Source: Candidatus Pelagibacter sp. (GTDB lineage: Bacteria; Pseudomonadota; Alphaproteobacteria; Pelagibacterales; Pelagibacteraceae). Taken from it: 64,000 nt of DNA. The stretch covers positions 6,262 to 70,261 of the forward strand of contig JAOINI010000004.1 in assembly GCA_028139285.1 (NCBI GenBank), written 5' to 3'. Positions 44,428 to 54,863 of the stretch are shown one piece after another. The notes below the pieces were generated by a model. That model was not told the origin of the DNA. It saw nothing but the letters and a program-made list of their open reading frames with translations, and searched no databases. Each line of letters begins with the position of its first letter. The first letter of the stretch is position 1. Made by a program: the position numbers and the translations under genes.

Positions 44428-44742
44428 ATGGAAAAAAAATTAGAATTTACCAACAGTGCAAAAAACCAAATAGAAAAAATCACTAAAAGCGAAGAAAAAA
44501 AATATTTTAGAATTTCAGTGCAAGGGGGTGGGTGTTCTGGATTTAAATATAATTTTAGCTTTGATGATAAAGTTGAGAAAGACGATATTTTGTTTAATAA
44601 AGCTGTGATAGATAAGCAGTCACTTGATATTATAGCTGGCTCAACTGTTGATTTTAAAAAAGAAATGATTGGTGAGTCTTTTTCTATAAATAATCCTAAA
44701 GCTTCGGCTTCATGTGGTTGTGGTCTTTCCTTTTCGGTTTAA
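44428..44742 (+). CDS. iron-sulfur cluster assembly/insertion protein (HesB/IscA/ErpA family)
   Basis: An A-type Fe-S carrier, 104 aa. All three conserved cysteines are present: GGGCSGFKYNF and the C-terminal SCGCGLSF. It delivers clusters to target apoproteins. ErpA, IscA and SufA cannot be told apart safely by sequence alone. It is coupled to xthA by TAATG. Together with the IscU-like gene at 11654 it is the second Fe-S assembly gene in the window. Confidence 0.93.
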   Translation: MEKKLEFTNSAKNQIEKITKSEEKKYFRISVQGGGCSGFKYNFSFDDKVEKDDILFNKAVIDKQSLDIIAGSTVDFKKEMIGESFSINNPKASASCGCGLSFSV

Positions 44743-45518
44743 TGAAAATAATTTCATGGAACGTGAATTCAGTTAGAGCAAGAATTATCAATATTATTGA
44801 TTATATCAAACAATCAAGTCCTGATATTTTATTACTTCAAGAAATTAAAACTCAAGATATCAGTTTTCCTTATGAAGATTTTAGAAATATTGGATATAAT
44901 TCATATGTTTTTGGTCAAAAAAGTTACAATGGTGTTGCTATTTTATCTAAACAAGAATTAGATAAAATTAATAATAGCTTTATTAAAGACGATTTAAAAC
45001 AATCTAGAATAATTACTGCAGAGTTAAAATTTAAAAAAAAAAAGATAGAACTTATTAATATTTACGTTCCAAACGGAAATCCTGTGGATACAGAAAAATA
45101 TGAATATAAAATAGAGTGGTTAAAAAAATTTATATCAAATGTTAAAAAGAAAATTCAAAAAAACTCAAATATTCTTATCGCTGGAGATTTTAATATTATT
45201 CCAGAAGAAATAGACGTTCATGATTTTAAAAGATATGAAAATGATGCTTTAGGCAGATTAGAAATAAGAAAAAAATTTAGAGAATTAATAAATCTAGGTT
45301 TTAAAGATGTGTTTAGATTTAAAAATAAAACATCACAAGAGTATACCTTTTGGGACTACTTTGCAGGTTCCTGGCAAAAAAATTATGGTATGAGAATAGA
45401 TCATTTTTTACTTTCAAACAGTTTAATTGAAAATATCAAATCAATTAATATAAATAAGAAACCACGATCTAAAGAGAAACCATCTGATCACACCCCAATC
45501 GAACTTGAAATTATTTAA
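44742..45518 (+). CDS. xthA: exodeoxyribonuclease III
   Basis: AP endonuclease/3' exonuclease of base excision repair, 258 aa from the ATG at 44742, which starts directly at the first strand (MKIISWNVNSVRARI) and overlaps the stop of the upstream gene as TAATG; an upstream ATG at 44712 lies within that gene. Further motifs are LLLQEIK (metal Glu), IAGDFNIIP, YGMRIDHFLLS and SDHTPIE. Its end overlaps the convergent manC by 8 bp. Confidence 0.95.
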   Translation: MKIISWNVNSVRARIINIIDYIKQSSPDILLLQEIKTQDISFPYEDFRNIGYNSYVFGQKSYNGVAILSKQELDKINNSFIKDDLKQSRIITAELKFKKKKIELINIYVPNGNPVDTEKYEYKIEWLKKFISNVKKKIQKNSNILIAGDFNIIPEEIDVHDFKRYENDALGRLEIRKKFRELINLGFKDVFRFKNKTSQEYTFWDYFAGSWQKNYGMRIDHFLLSNSLIENIKSININKKPRSKEKPSDHTPIELEII

Positions 45519-46713
45519 CTCTACCGTATATATCTTGATATCTAACTATATCAGTTTCTTTTAAAATCGATCCTAATTGAGCTTCAATTATTTTTACCGG
45601 TTTCTTATAAGGATTTTCTATTCTGTGAACAGATTTAACTGGTATAAAAATAGTTTCATTAGTTTTTAAAAAAAATTTTTTTTTGTTAAGAGTTATTTTT
45701 GGAGTTCCCTGAGTTACAACCCAATGTTCAGAACGATGAAAATGCTTTTGAAGACTTAAAACTCCTTTAGGTTTTACATAAAGTTCTTTAATTAAAAAAT
45801 TTTTACCATTGTACAAATTTGTATACCTGCCCCAAGGTCTGTAAAAAATATTTTTCTTTTTTTTATATTTAGTTTTTAATTTATCATAGATTTTACAAAT
45901 TTCTTTCCAGCTACCTAGATCAGACCAAGGTATGTTCAAATTTATAGCATTAATATCTTTTGATTTTTCTAATATTGCGTAATCAAAAGAAATTGTCTTA
46001 CATTTTAAAAAGTCATTTTTATTAAGATAATAAACATTATTTTTTAATTTTGATTTATTTACAGATTTTAAACAATAGCTAAAGTTTCTGTTTTGATACT
46101 TCTTAAAGTTATTAATTATTGATTTTTTTGTAAGGAAAAACATACCTGAATTCCAATAAGCATTTTTTTTAATGATTTTTTTTGCTTTTTCTAAATTTGG
46201 TTTTTCAATAAATTTTAAAACCTTGTATTTATTGCTAACTCGTTTTGATAAAAAATAACCAAACTCAGTTGAAGGGTTGGAGGGTTTAATTCCAAATATA
46301 AAGATATTTTTATCTGTAAGGTATTTTTGGTGTTTTTTTATAGATTTATTAAACTGGTTTGTTTTCTCAATTAAATGATCTGATGTTAGAAAAATTATGG
46401 GTTGACTCTCAGGTATTTCTTTTATTAGTACTGAAGTTAGTATAGCAGGAGCAGTATTTCTTTTTGCTGGTTCAAGAATAATTTTATATTTCTTAAAACC
46501 TTTTAATCTTAAATGGTTTTTAATTTCTCTTAAATATTTTTTATTAGTACTTATTATTGGATAATCAAAAATAGAATTTTTAATTCTCTCTAGAGTTTTT
46601 CCGAATAAGGTCCAATTTCCAAAATCAATAAACTGCTTTGGTTGATGATGTTTTTTATCAGACCAAAGTCTTGTGCCGGAACCGCCACATAAAATTACTG
46701 GACGTATTTTCAT
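45511..46713 (-). CDS. manC: mannose-1-phosphate guanylyltransferase / mannose-6-phosphate isomerase
   Basis: Makes GDP-mannose for surface glycans, 400 aa. The nucleotidyltransferase domain (about 1-275) has ILCGGSGTRLWSDKKHHQPK and FIEKPNLEKAKK; the C-terminal cupin isomerase domain has RPWGRYTNLY, LQKHFHRSEHWVVTQG and FIPVKSVHRIENP. It is shorter than typical AlgA/ManC (about 470 aa), mainly by trimmed loops. It is one base from ilvD. The product would supply glycosyltransferases such as those at 2466-5599. Confidence 0.9.
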   Translation of the reverse strand: MKIRPVILCGGSGTRLWSDKKHHQPKQFIDFGNWTLFGKTLERIKNSIFDYPIISTNKKYLREIKNHLRLKGFKKYKIILEPAKRNTAPAILTSVLIKEIPESQPIIFLTSDHLIEKTNQFNKSIKKHQKYLTDKNIFIFGIKPSNPSTEFGYFLSKRVSNKYKVLKFIEKPNLEKAKKIIKKNAYWNSGMFFLTKKSIINNFKKYQNRNFSYCLKSVNKSKLKNNVYYLNKNDFLKCKTISFDYAILEKSKDINAINLNIPWSDLGSWKEICKIYDKLKTKYKKKKNIFYRPWGRYTNLYNGKNFLIKELYVKPKGVLSLQKHFHRSEHWVVTQGTPKITLNKKKFFLKTNETIFIPVKSVHRIENPYKKPVKIIEAQLGSILKETDIVRYQDIYGRVK

Positions 46714-48431
46714 TAAATTTTCGAATATTCTTTAACTTCTTTTTTCTTACCTGGATGTGTTGGAGCACCAAGATAAGCAGGTCCAACTGTTTGAGCATAT
46801 TTCCAAATCGTTCCCGATCCAAAACTTGATTTTTTTTCTTTCCATTTTTTTCTTCTAGCTTTTAATTGAGCGCTAGTAAGCCTTACATTAATTGATCCTT
46901 TTTTTGCATCTATATCTATTACATCTCCATTTTTAAGAAGTGCTATTGGGCCGCCCATTGCAGCTTCTGGACCAACGTGACCAACACAGAAACCTCTAGT
47001 AGCTCCTGAAAACCTTCCATCAGTTATAAGTGCAACTTTTTCGCCTTTACCTTGTCCATAAATAGCTCCAGTTGTTGAAAGCATTTCCCTCATTCCTGGT
47101 CCACCTTTTGGACCTTCGTATCTGATTATTATTACATCACCGTCCTTATATTTTTTTGTCTGCACTGCTTTCATTGCATCTTCTTCATTATCAAAACATC
47201 TAGCTTTACCTGTAAATTGTAATTTTTTTAATCCTGCAATTTTTACGATTGCTCCGTCTGGGGCTAAATTACCTTTTAATCCTACAACTCCTCCATCTGG
47301 GGAAAGGGGGTTATTATATTCTCTTAAAACTTTTTGATTAGTATTAAACTTAATATTGGCTAGATTTTCTTTCATGGTTTTGCCTGTGACTGTCAGACAT
47401 TCTCCATGAATATATCCTCCGTCATATAAAGTTTTTAATAACATAGGAACTCCGCCAGCTTCCCACATGTCTTTTGCAACGTACTTTCCTCCAGGTTTTA
47501 AATCAGCAAGATAAGGGGTTTTTTTAAATATTTTTGCAACGTCCATTAAATCAAATTTTACTCCTATCTCATTAGCTAGTGCAGGTAAATGAAGGGCTGC
47601 ATTAGTGGAGCCTCCAGTTGCAGCCACAATTGTTGCTGCGTTTTCTAAAGATTTTTTTGTAACTATTTCTCTTGGTTTAATTTTTCTTTCTAATAAATTC
47701 ATAACCGCTTGACCACTTTCAAAGGCATATTTATCTCTCTCCTCATAAGGGGCTGGTGTACCAGCTGAGTAAGGTAAAGCTAAACCTATTGCCTCAGATA
47801 CACACGCCATTGTATTTGCTGTAAATTGGCCTCCGCAAGCCCCAGCACTTGGACAAGCTACTAATTCTAATTCTCTTAATTCTTCAGAAGACATTTTGCC
47901 TGAGGAATGCTTACCTACTGCTTCAAAAACATCTACAACAGTAACATCTTTTCCTTTAAATTTTCCTGGCAAAATTGATCCACCATAAATGAACACACTA
48001 GGTACATTTAATCTCAACATAGACATCATTAAGCCTGGAAGAGATTTATCACATCCAGCTATACCAACTAGGGCATCATAACAATGACCTCTCACTGTCA
48101 GTTCTGCTGAGTCAGCTATCACTTCTCTTGAAATTAAAGATGATTTCATTCCCTCATGACCCATGGCGATACCATCTGTTACAGTTATAGTGCAAAATTC
48201 TCTCGGCGTTCCACCAGATTGTTTTACTCCTTTTTTTACGGACTGTGCCTGTCGCATTAAAGCTGTATTGCAAGGTGCAGCTTCGTTCCAGGTGGATACT
48301 ACTCCTACAAACGGCTTCGCTACATCCTGTTCAGTTTCTCCCATTGCATAATAAAAGGATCTATGTGGAGCTCTATCTGGGCCTAAAGAAGTATGACGAC
48401 TAGGTAATTTTTTTTTATCAATTTTAGACAT
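46713..48431 (-). CDS. ilvD: dihydroxy-acid dehydratase
   Basis: Penultimate step of valine/isoleucine synthesis, an Fe-S dehydratase of 572 aa. [19 protein letters not shown] and [20 protein letters not shown] hold the cluster cysteines, with [26 protein letters not shown] and [14 protein letters not shown] also conserved. It abuts valS (stop and start adjacent) and manC. The run is leftward. Confidence 0.97.
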   Translation of the reverse strand: MSKIDKKKLPSRHTSLGPDRAPHRSFYYAMGETEQDVAKPFVGVVSTWNEAAPCNTALMRQAQSVKKGVKQSGGTPREFCTITVTDGIAMGHEGMKSSLISREVIADSAELTVRGHCYDALVGIAGCDKSLPGLMMSMLRLNVPSVFIYGGSILPGKFKGKDVTVVDVFEAVGKHSSGKMSSEELRELELVACPSAGACGGQFTANTMACVSEAIGLALPYSAGTPAPYEERDKYAFESGQAVMNLLERKIKPREIVTKKSLENAATIVAATGGSTNAALHLPALANEIGVKFDLMDVAKIFKKTPYLADLKPGGKYVAKDMWEAGGVPMLLKTLYDGGYIHGECLTVTGKTMKENLANIKFNTNQKVLREYNNPLSPDGGVVGLKGNLAPDGAIVKIAGLKKLQFTGKARCFDNEEDAMKAVQTKKYKDGDVIIIRYEGPKGGPGMREMLSTTGAIYGQGKGEKVALITDGRFSGATRGFCVGHVGPEAAMGGPIALLKNGDVIDIDAKKGSINVRLTSAQLKARRKKWKEKKSSFGSGTIWKYAQTVGPAYLGAPTHPGKKKEVKEYSKI

Positions 48432-51080
48432 TTAATTAATACTAGACACAATACTTCTTAATTTTCCATCTTCAATAGTTAATTCTTTTACTAAATTTTT
48501 ATCGTTTTGTACTATTTCTTTAGGTGCATTTGTCACATATGCCTTATTTTTAAGCTTATTGTTTAAACTAGTTATTTGTTTATTAATTGTCTCAATTTTT
48601 TGTAAAATTCTCTCTTTTTGAGATCCTAAATTTACATCCTCATTAAAATTTAATGAAAGTTTTTCCTTAAGAACTAAGATATCTATTGAATTTTTATCTC
48701 TTATCTTTGTCGTAAGGACATTATTTACTCTACCAACCTGTTTTATCAAATTTATATTTTTATTTACCAATTTCTTTAATTTCCCTGATTTATCATCAAA
48801 AAAAATGTCACAATATAATTTTGGCGTAATTTTTAACTCTGCTTTAGTAGATCTTATGTTAGAAATTATTTCAATTATATCATTTATATTAGTTTGATTT
48901 TTGTTAAATTTATTAATTATCTTAAAATCTGGCCAACTGGAACTGATTAAATAATTATTGAAAATTTTTTTATAAGCATTTAAAGACCACAAGTTCTCAG
49001 TAAAAAAAGGGATAAAAGGATGAAGTATTCTAAGAATATTTGCCATCATAAATGACGAGAAAGCTTTAGCTTCTTTAATTTCATTTTTATTTTTTGAATT
49101 AAAAATAGGTTTTAAGAACTCTAAATACCAATCACAATAAGAATGCCAAACAAATTGATATGCATTCCTAGCAGCCTCATCGAACCTAAATATTTCAATG
49201 TTTTTTGTGATTAAATTTTGTGTTTTTATAAATTCGTTGTAAATCCAATGGTTTATTGGAAGTTTAATTGAGTTCAAATTTATCTTTTTGCCTAAATTAC
49301 AATTATTCAGTTTTAAAAAATTATTCGCACTCCAAATTTTTGTTATGAAATTTCTATTTCCTGTAACTCTATCTTTTGATAATTTTACATCTCTTCCTGG
49401 TGAGGCCATTGATATAAGCGTAAATCTTAAGCTATCTGCTCCATATTCATTTATTAAATCTAATGGATCGATCACATTACCTTTTGACTTTGACATTTTC
49501 TGCCCCTTTTCATCTCTTACCAAGGCATGAACATATACTTTATGAAAAGGCGTATTTTTTCTAAAATAATTTCCCATCATTAACATTCTTGCTACCCAAA
49601 AGAAAATTATATCAAAACCAGTTACAAGAACTGACGTTGGATAAAACTTATCAAGTTCTTTTGTTTTATTTGGCCATCCAAGCGTTGCAAAAGGCCATAG
49701 AGCTGATGAAAACCAAGTATCTAAAACATCTGTTTCCTGTCTTAATTTAAATTTTTTATCTTTATGTTTTTTCTTGGCTAATGCTTCTGCGCCCTTTTCA
49801 TTTTCTGCTACAAAAATATTTCCATTTTCATCATACCAAGCAGGTATTCTATGACCCCACCAAATCTGCCGAGATATACACCAAGGCTCAATATCATTCA
49901 TCCACTGAAAAAATGTTTTTGACCAATTGCTTGGAAAAAAAGTAGTTTTACCCTCTTTAACTATCTTAATTGGTTTTTTGGATAATTTTTTTGCATCAAC
50001 AAACCATTGTTCTGTTAAGAGAGGTTCGATTATAGTGTTAGATCTATCTCCATATGGAACTTTATTTTTAATATTTTCGATTTTTACAAGAGAACCATTA
50101 TCCTTTAATTTTTTAATTATAAGTTTTCTTGCTTCAAATCTGTCTAAACCGTGAAACTCTTTGACCCCATTTTTGTTTATTTTACCATTCTCTTCAAAAA
50201 TATTTATTATTTCTAATTTATTTCTCTTACCTACCTCATAGTCATTGAAATCATGTGCTGGTGTAATTTTTACTGCTCCTGAACCTTGTTCCGGATCAGC
50301 GTAATTATCAGAAATAATTTTGACAGTCCTATTAACAATTGGAATAAGAACATTTTTTCCGACTAAATTAACATATCTTTCATCCTTTGGATTTACAGCA
50401 ACCGCGGTATCTCCCATCATTGTTTCTGGTCTGGTGGTGGCAATAGTGATTTTTTGATCTGAGTTCTCTATCGTATAATCAATGTAATATAATTGAGACT
50501 GGACATCCTTTTGGTTTACTTCCAAGTCAGAAATAGCAGTTTGAAGTTTAGTATCCCAGTTGACTAATTTTTTATCTTTATAAATTAGCTTGTTTTTATA
50601 AAGATCAACAAAAACTTTAATTACAGCTTTAGAAAGATCTTTATCCATGGTGAACCTCGTTCTTGACCAATCACACGAACAACCTAATTTCTTAAGTTGA
50701 TCTAAAATTATTCCACCAGACTCCTCTTTCCAATCCCATATTTTTTTAATAAATTTTTCTCTTCCTAAATCATTTTTTTTAATTCCTTCTTTTAAAAGGT
50801 TATTTTCGACAACTGCTTGAGTTGCAATTCCAGCATGATCTGTTCCTGGTTGCCACAGAGTTTCGAGGCCTTTCATTCTATTAAATCTAACTAAAACATC
50901 TTGTAGACTGTTGTTTAGGGCATGTCCCATATGTAATCTGCCAGTTATATTAGGTGGAGGAATTACTATAGAAAATTTTTTATTTGATTTGCTTTTTTTT
51001 GGTTTGAATAAACCTTTTTTAATCCAAAAGTCTGAGATTTTTTTTTCTTCTTTACTATGATTATATTTTTTAAATTCCAT
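48432..51080 (-). CDS. valS: valine--tRNA ligase
   Basis: Class I synthetase, 882 aa. It has PPPNITGRLHMGHALNNSL (HIGH), the editing domain with TIATTRPETMMGDTAVAVN, WCISRQIWWGHRIPAWYDE, KMSKSKGNVIDPLDLI and a C-terminal coiled-coil arm (about 805-880). It directly precedes ilvD on the same strand, which puts valine synthesis and charging side by side. Confidence 0.97.
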   Translation of the reverse strand: MEFKKYNHSKEEKKISDFWIKKGLFKPKKSKSNKKFSIVIPPPNITGRLHMGHALNNSLQDVLVRFNRMKGLETLWQPGTDHAGIATQAVVENNLLKEGIKKNDLGREKFIKKIWDWKEESGGIILDQLKKLGCSCDWSRTRFTMDKDLSKAVIKVFVDLYKNKLIYKDKKLVNWDTKLQTAISDLEVNQKDVQSQLYYIDYTIENSDQKITIATTRPETMMGDTAVAVNPKDERYVNLVGKNVLIPIVNRTVKIISDNYADPEQGSGAVKITPAHDFNDYEVGKRNKLEIINIFEENGKINKNGVKEFHGLDRFEARKLIIKKLKDNGSLVKIENIKNKVPYGDRSNTIIEPLLTEQWFVDAKKLSKKPIKIVKEGKTTFFPSNWSKTFFQWMNDIEPWCISRQIWWGHRIPAWYDENGNIFVAENEKGAEALAKKKHKDKKFKLRQETDVLDTWFSSALWPFATLGWPNKTKELDKFYPTSVLVTGFDIIFFWVARMLMMGNYFRKNTPFHKVYVHALVRDEKGQKMSKSKGNVIDPLDLINEYGADSLRFTLISMASPGRDVKLSKDRVTGNRNFITKIWSANNFLKLNNCNLGKKINLNSIKLPINHWIYNEFIKTQNLITKNIEIFRFDEAARNAYQFVWHSYCDWYLEFLKPIFNSKNKNEIKEAKAFSSFMMANILRILHPFIPFFTENLWSLNAYKKIFNNYLISSSWPDFKIINKFNKNQTNINDIIEIISNIRSTKAELKITPKLYCDIFFDDKSGKLKKLVNKNINLIKQVGRVNNVLTTKIRDKNSIDILVLKEKLSLNFNEDVNLGSQKERILQKIETINKQITSLNNKLKNKAYVTNAPKEIVQNDKNLVKELTIEDGKLRSIVSSIN

Positions 51081-51111
51081 TTTTTTGATAACTAGAGATA
51101 TATATCAGATT

Positions 51112-52374
51112 TCAATAACTATTAAGTTTAAAATCTAGATATAAGGCAGCAGTCCAAGAAAAATTTTTAGCACCCATTCCTAAACCTGATTTACAACTGT
51201 AATATTCTCGAAATTTTTTTTTTTCGACTAAATTCAAGGTCTTTTTTCTTATTGTTTCTGCGAACTTTTTATCTTTATTTTTCAAACCTTGATATATAAT
51301 CCAATTGCAATTAACCCATACTGGCCCTCTCCAGTAACGTCTTTCGTCGAATGATTTATGTTTAGAATTAATTGAAGGAAAAAGATATTTATTATTTTTA
51401 TTATATTTTTTTAAGCTTTTTATTAATGATCTATTAATTGAATTATTATTTAAATCAGCAAATAGCATAAAAAAATTAGTTATTGAAGGTATAGTTACTA
51501 AACTATTATTTCTTATATCTTTATTCTTAAATGTCATTTTTTTTGAATCAAATAATTTTACAAGTTTACTCTCATTTAAATGAATATATTTTTTTATGGA
51601 AGAATTTCTTTTATCTATACATTTAAGTAAAAAATCCAAATCTTTTAAAGCTTTTAGAAAAAGCGAATTAAATCCAACATCTACAACATTAAATTTTGAT
51701 TTAAAGTAAAGTTTTTTTGGATCATAGTTCATTTTCTTTAATTGATTTTTAATAGTTACATATCTATCATAATCAATTTTCAAAGGTCTTTGGCTGTGAT
51801 TGACAATTTTATTATCCTTTCTCTTATATTTAAGATTTAATTCTGTTTTGATTGTACTCATCGGTTTATCCCACAAAGGAGAATTATCATAACCACTTTC
51901 CCATGGGTGAAGTATGGAAATTAAACCAGTACGTTTAGGATCTCTGTATCTAATAAACCATTCTAAATATTTTTTAATTTTTAAAATAAAAGGCTGGTAT
52001 TTTTTTATTTCTTTTTTTGAAAGCTTTTGTCTCTCAATAATTATCCTTAAGATACTTGCTAAGATCGGTGGTTGAGTTATTCCAGATGAGGAAACTTTTT
52101 TACCACAATCCCAAGCTTTATAGTTAGGAGTATAATTTAAATCTTTAATATGGAAAAGAATGTGTGGTATCATTCCGTCATCCCATTGTCCTGAAATCAG
52201 AGTTTCAATTTCTTTAAATGAATAGTCTAAATTGAAATTAGAATATCCTAATGCAATAAAAGCTGAGTCCCAATTCCATTGGGCTGGATACAAATTAGTA
52301 TTAGTGGGTAAAGTATAATTTAATCTTCTGTTGTTTATTAAGGTTCTCTTTGCTTCTTTAATTGAGCTTTTCAT
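51112..52374 (-). CDS. GH63-like (MGH1-type) glycoside hydrolase
   Basis: A 420-aa cytoplasmic (alpha/alpha)6-barrel glycosidase of the GH63/mannosylglycerate-hydrolase-like group. Signatures are YPAQWNWDSAFIALGY, GQWDDGMIPHILFH, ILHPWESGYDNSPLWD (expected general acid Asp), RRYWRGPVWVNCNW and NFSWTAALYLDF. Characterised relatives hydrolyse mannosyl- or glucosylglycerate and other alpha-glucosides. There is no signal peptide. Its start overlaps the stop of an ABC sugar permease by one base, so it probably processes the imported compound. The substrate is inference. Confidence 0.8.
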   Translation of the reverse strand: MKSSIKEAKRTLINNRRLNYTLPTNTNLYPAQWNWDSAFIALGYSNFNLDYSFKEIETLISGQWDDGMIPHILFHIKDLNYTPNYKAWDCGKKVSSSGITQPPILASILRIIIERQKLSKKEIKKYQPFILKIKKYLEWFIRYRDPKRTGLISILHPWESGYDNSPLWDKPMSTIKTELNLKYKRKDNKIVNHSQRPLKIDYDRYVTIKNQLKKMNYDPKKLYFKSKFNVVDVGFNSLFLKALKDLDFLLKCIDKRNSSIKKYIHLNESKLVKLFDSKKMTFKNKDIRNNSLVTIPSITNFFMLFADLNNNSINRSLIKSLKKYNKNNKYLFPSINSKHKSFDERRYWRGPVWVNCNWIIYQGLKNKDKKFAETIRKKTLNLVEKKKFREYYSCKSGLGMGAKNFSWTAALYLDFKLNSY

Positions 52375-53582
52375 TATCCTTTAACACTTCCAGCTGTTAA
52401 ACCGCTTACTAGATATTTTTCAAAGTATATAAAAATTAAAAGTATTGGTAAGGTAACCACCACAGATCCAGCCATAAGATATTGCCGTGGTGTTTCTGCA
52501 TCCCCAGTTAAATGATTTATTGCTCTAGATAATGTGAATGTTTTAGGATTATCTAAAAACATAAGAGAGAATAAAAATTCATTCCAAGCTATCATAAATA
52601 CATATAACGATACTGAAGCGATAGCAGGTAAACTAAGAGGAATTATTATTTTAATAATTATTCCAAACCAATTTTGTCCATCTATAAGTCCAGCCTCTTC
52701 AATTTCTTTTGGTATGCTTTTAAAGTATCCCTGAAGCATATAGATTGCTACAGGTAAAGTGGTTGCTGTGTAAACAATTAGTAAGCCTTCTACGGAATTT
52801 CTCAAACCCAGTTGACTAAAAACAGTATATAAAGGAATTACCAATACTATTGCTGGAAACATATAAATTATTAATATTGATGTTGAAAGGAAGTTTTTAC
52901 CAAAGAAATTTAATCTTGCTACAGCGTAAGCTGCTGGGATAGCGAATAATAAAGTTATAAAAACAGTTCCAATCGATACATATGAACTTGTAAGAATATA
53001 TCTACCAAAATCATAAGTTTTGAAAATGACAAAGTAAGATTTGAATATCTCAAAAATATTTTTTGAAAAATCAATACTTAAATCGATCGGATTAATTAAT
53101 AAAGCAGTTTGCGTTTTAAAGCTGGTAACTAACATAATATAAAAAGGGAATAATATTACTAATGCAAAAAATATTATTGCAAATAAAGATAAAAACTCAA
53201 ATACAATTTTTTCTGATATAAAATCTTGGTTCAAATATTCTAAATCATATTTTTTGAGTTTATTTGTAAAAAATAAAATTAATAAAAATATACCTACTGA
53301 AAACCACATAGGAGAGCTCTCACCAAAAAAAGTATATGTAATTGTGAATAAAGTAGATAACGTAAAAATTTTTAAAAGATGATTAAACCTATTTCCAATT
53401 AATATACAAATTAAAGTTAGTACAAATGATAATGAAAGACTTAGATTAAAGTTTAGATTAATAAAACTTAAACCTTGTAAAGTTGCCATAATTTTCCACG
53501 TACAAATAACCACTGTAAGAAAAATTGAAGATGCAAGTAACGTTATTAGTAAAGATTTAAATTTCATTTGCCTTCTTTCCAA
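52374..53582 (-). CDS. carbohydrate ABC transporter permease, MalG type
   Basis: Inner-membrane permease of a CUT1-type sugar importer, 402 aa. The EAA loop for ATPase docking is EEAGLIDGQNWFGIIIKIIIP, preceded by IYMFPAIVLVIPLYTV. The family usually has about 280 aa and six helices; here an N-terminal extension of about 120 aa adds roughly three more helices. The start overlaps the upstream permease by 26 bp. The C-terminus LVSGLTAGSVKG is typical of MalG. Confidence 0.93.
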   Translation of the reverse strand: MERRQMKFKSLLITLLASSIFLTVVICTWKIMATLQGLSFINLNFNLSLSLSFVLTLICILIGNRFNHLLKIFTLSTLFTITYTFFGESSPMWFSVGIFLLILFFTNKLKKYDLEYLNQDFISEKIVFEFLSLFAIIFFALVILFPFYIMLVTSFKTQTALLINPIDLSIDFSKNIFEIFKSYFVIFKTYDFGRYILTSSYVSIGTVFITLLFAIPAAYAVARLNFFGKNFLSTSILIIYMFPAIVLVIPLYTVFSQLGLRNSVEGLLIVYTATTLPVAIYMLQGYFKSIPKEIEEAGLIDGQNWFGIIIKIIIPLSLPAIASVSLYVFMIAWNEFLFSLMFLDNPKTFTLSRAINHLTGDAETPRQYLMAGSVVVTLPILLIFIYFEKYLVSGLTAGSVKG

Positions 53583-54816
53583 TTAATTTGAAATAAATAA
53601 TCATAAAAGTTATTAATAATAATACGATTACTATTGAAACTGCTGAGCCCATACCAATATTTGATACCGCAAATCCTTGTTGATACACACTTATTGGTAA
53701 TGTCAAAGTGCCTGAAGCGCCACCAGTTAATAAAAAAATATCTTCAAATTTGTTGAAGTTCCAAATAAATCTAATCATGAACAAAATTGATAAAATTGCT
53801 GTTATTTGTGGGAGGGTAATATAAAAAAATTTTCTAAATGGCCCAGCACCGTCAACATCCGCTGCTTCATAAAGATCTGTAGGAATAGCTTGTAGTCTAG
53901 CTAATATAAATAAAAAAGCTAAAGGAAAATATCGCCAAATCTCAAAAAATATAACTGTGGTCAATGCTAATCTAAGTTTCAACTCAAATCCTAAAATATT
54001 AATGATTAAATACTTTTGTCCAAGTAGATTTATAGGTTTTTCAATGACTCCGTAATTAACAAGAAGAGAATTTATCGTGCCACTATTAGGATCTAGGAGT
54101 AAAGTCCAGGTATAAGCCAAAGCAACCACTGGTCCTACATAAGGAAAAAGCAATATACTTCGCATAAAAGTTCTTCCATAAAATTTTTGGTTTACAAGTT
54201 GGGCAGCAAAGATGCCAAGTAAAATAGCTCCAAGTGTTCCAAAAAAAGTAAAGTAAAAAGTCGTCATTAAAAGCTCAAAAAAATTGTTATTTATGAAAAC
54301 ATTTTTAAAATTTTTGAGAGTAAAATCTGTTGTCAATAAGATATTATTTGATTTTCCATTCAAGTTTGGTTTACTAGATTTTATATCTTTACTATTAATA
54401 GTATTATTATTTACGTCTTTTACAAAAATTTCAAAATTTTCACGATAGCCTGCTTCCCAATCTCCAAAAAAACATTTAACTTTTTGTGACTTGAATTCAC
54501 ATCTTTTATCCAAATTAACTGGATCAATATTTTTAGGTAATTTATCTGAAAATCTAACTTCTTTAATATCTTGGATTAAAGAACTATTTCTTAATTTATA
54601 GATAATTTTTAATTCAGAGTCGCTATCTTGTATATTTTTAACAATTTTTTTTGCCCTGGGCTCGGGAATTCTTATATCTTTGAGTTCAACTTCTTTAAAA
54701 CTAATCCAAACATTTGCAAAAATTGGAAATAAAATAATTGCAAAAACCAAACATACGGCAGGTAAAAGAAGCGTGTAAGCTGTCCTCTTTTCTATTTTTG
54801 ATAATGTTGCACTCAT
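53557..54816 (-). CDS. carbohydrate ABC transporter permease, MalF type
   Basis: The second CUT1 permease, 419 aa. Helix 1 (about 12-35) is followed by a long periplasmic domain (about 38-190, with a Cys pair CEFKSQKVKC), then five or more helices and the EAA loop YEAADVDGAGPFRKFFYITLP. MalF proteins also have a large periplasmic loop. Its start codon directly touches a perfect 16-bp hairpin on the mRNA (54817-54851), and no Shine-Dalgarno sequence is seen outside it. Confidence 0.93.
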   Translation of the reverse strand: MSATLSKIEKRTAYTLLLPAVCLVFAIILFPIFANVWISFKEVELKDIRIPEPRAKKIVKNIQDSDSELKIIYKLRNSSLIQDIKEVRFSDKLPKNIDPVNLDKRCEFKSQKVKCFFGDWEAGYRENFEIFVKDVNNNTINSKDIKSSKPNLNGKSNNILLTTDFTLKNFKNVFINNNFFELLMTTFYFTFFGTLGAILLGIFAAQLVNQKFYGRTFMRSILLFPYVGPVVALAYTWTLLLDPNSGTINSLLVNYGVIEKPINLLGQKYLIINILGFELKLRLALTTVIFFEIWRYFPLAFLFILARLQAIPTDLYEAADVDGAGPFRKFFYITLPQITAILSILFMIRFIWNFNKFEDIFLLTGGASGTLTLPISVYQQGFAVSNIGMGSAVSIVIVLLLITFMIIYFKLIGKKANEI

Positions 54817-54851
54817 TTAAAAGCGGATAATATCTTATTATCCGCTTTTAA
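54817..54851 (-). promoter_or_regulatory. perfect 16-bp hairpin between binding-protein and permease genes
   Basis: Arms 54817-54832 (TTAAAAGCGGATAATA) and 54836-54851 are perfect complements around a TCT loop. It sits 12 bp after the stop of the binding-protein gene and ends directly at the ATG of the permease. It probably protects the upstream mRNA 3' end or terminates part of the transcripts, and it would also limit ribosome access to the permease start. There is no long T-run after it. Confidence 0.8.
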
Positions 54852-54863
54852 GAAATAAATTTG

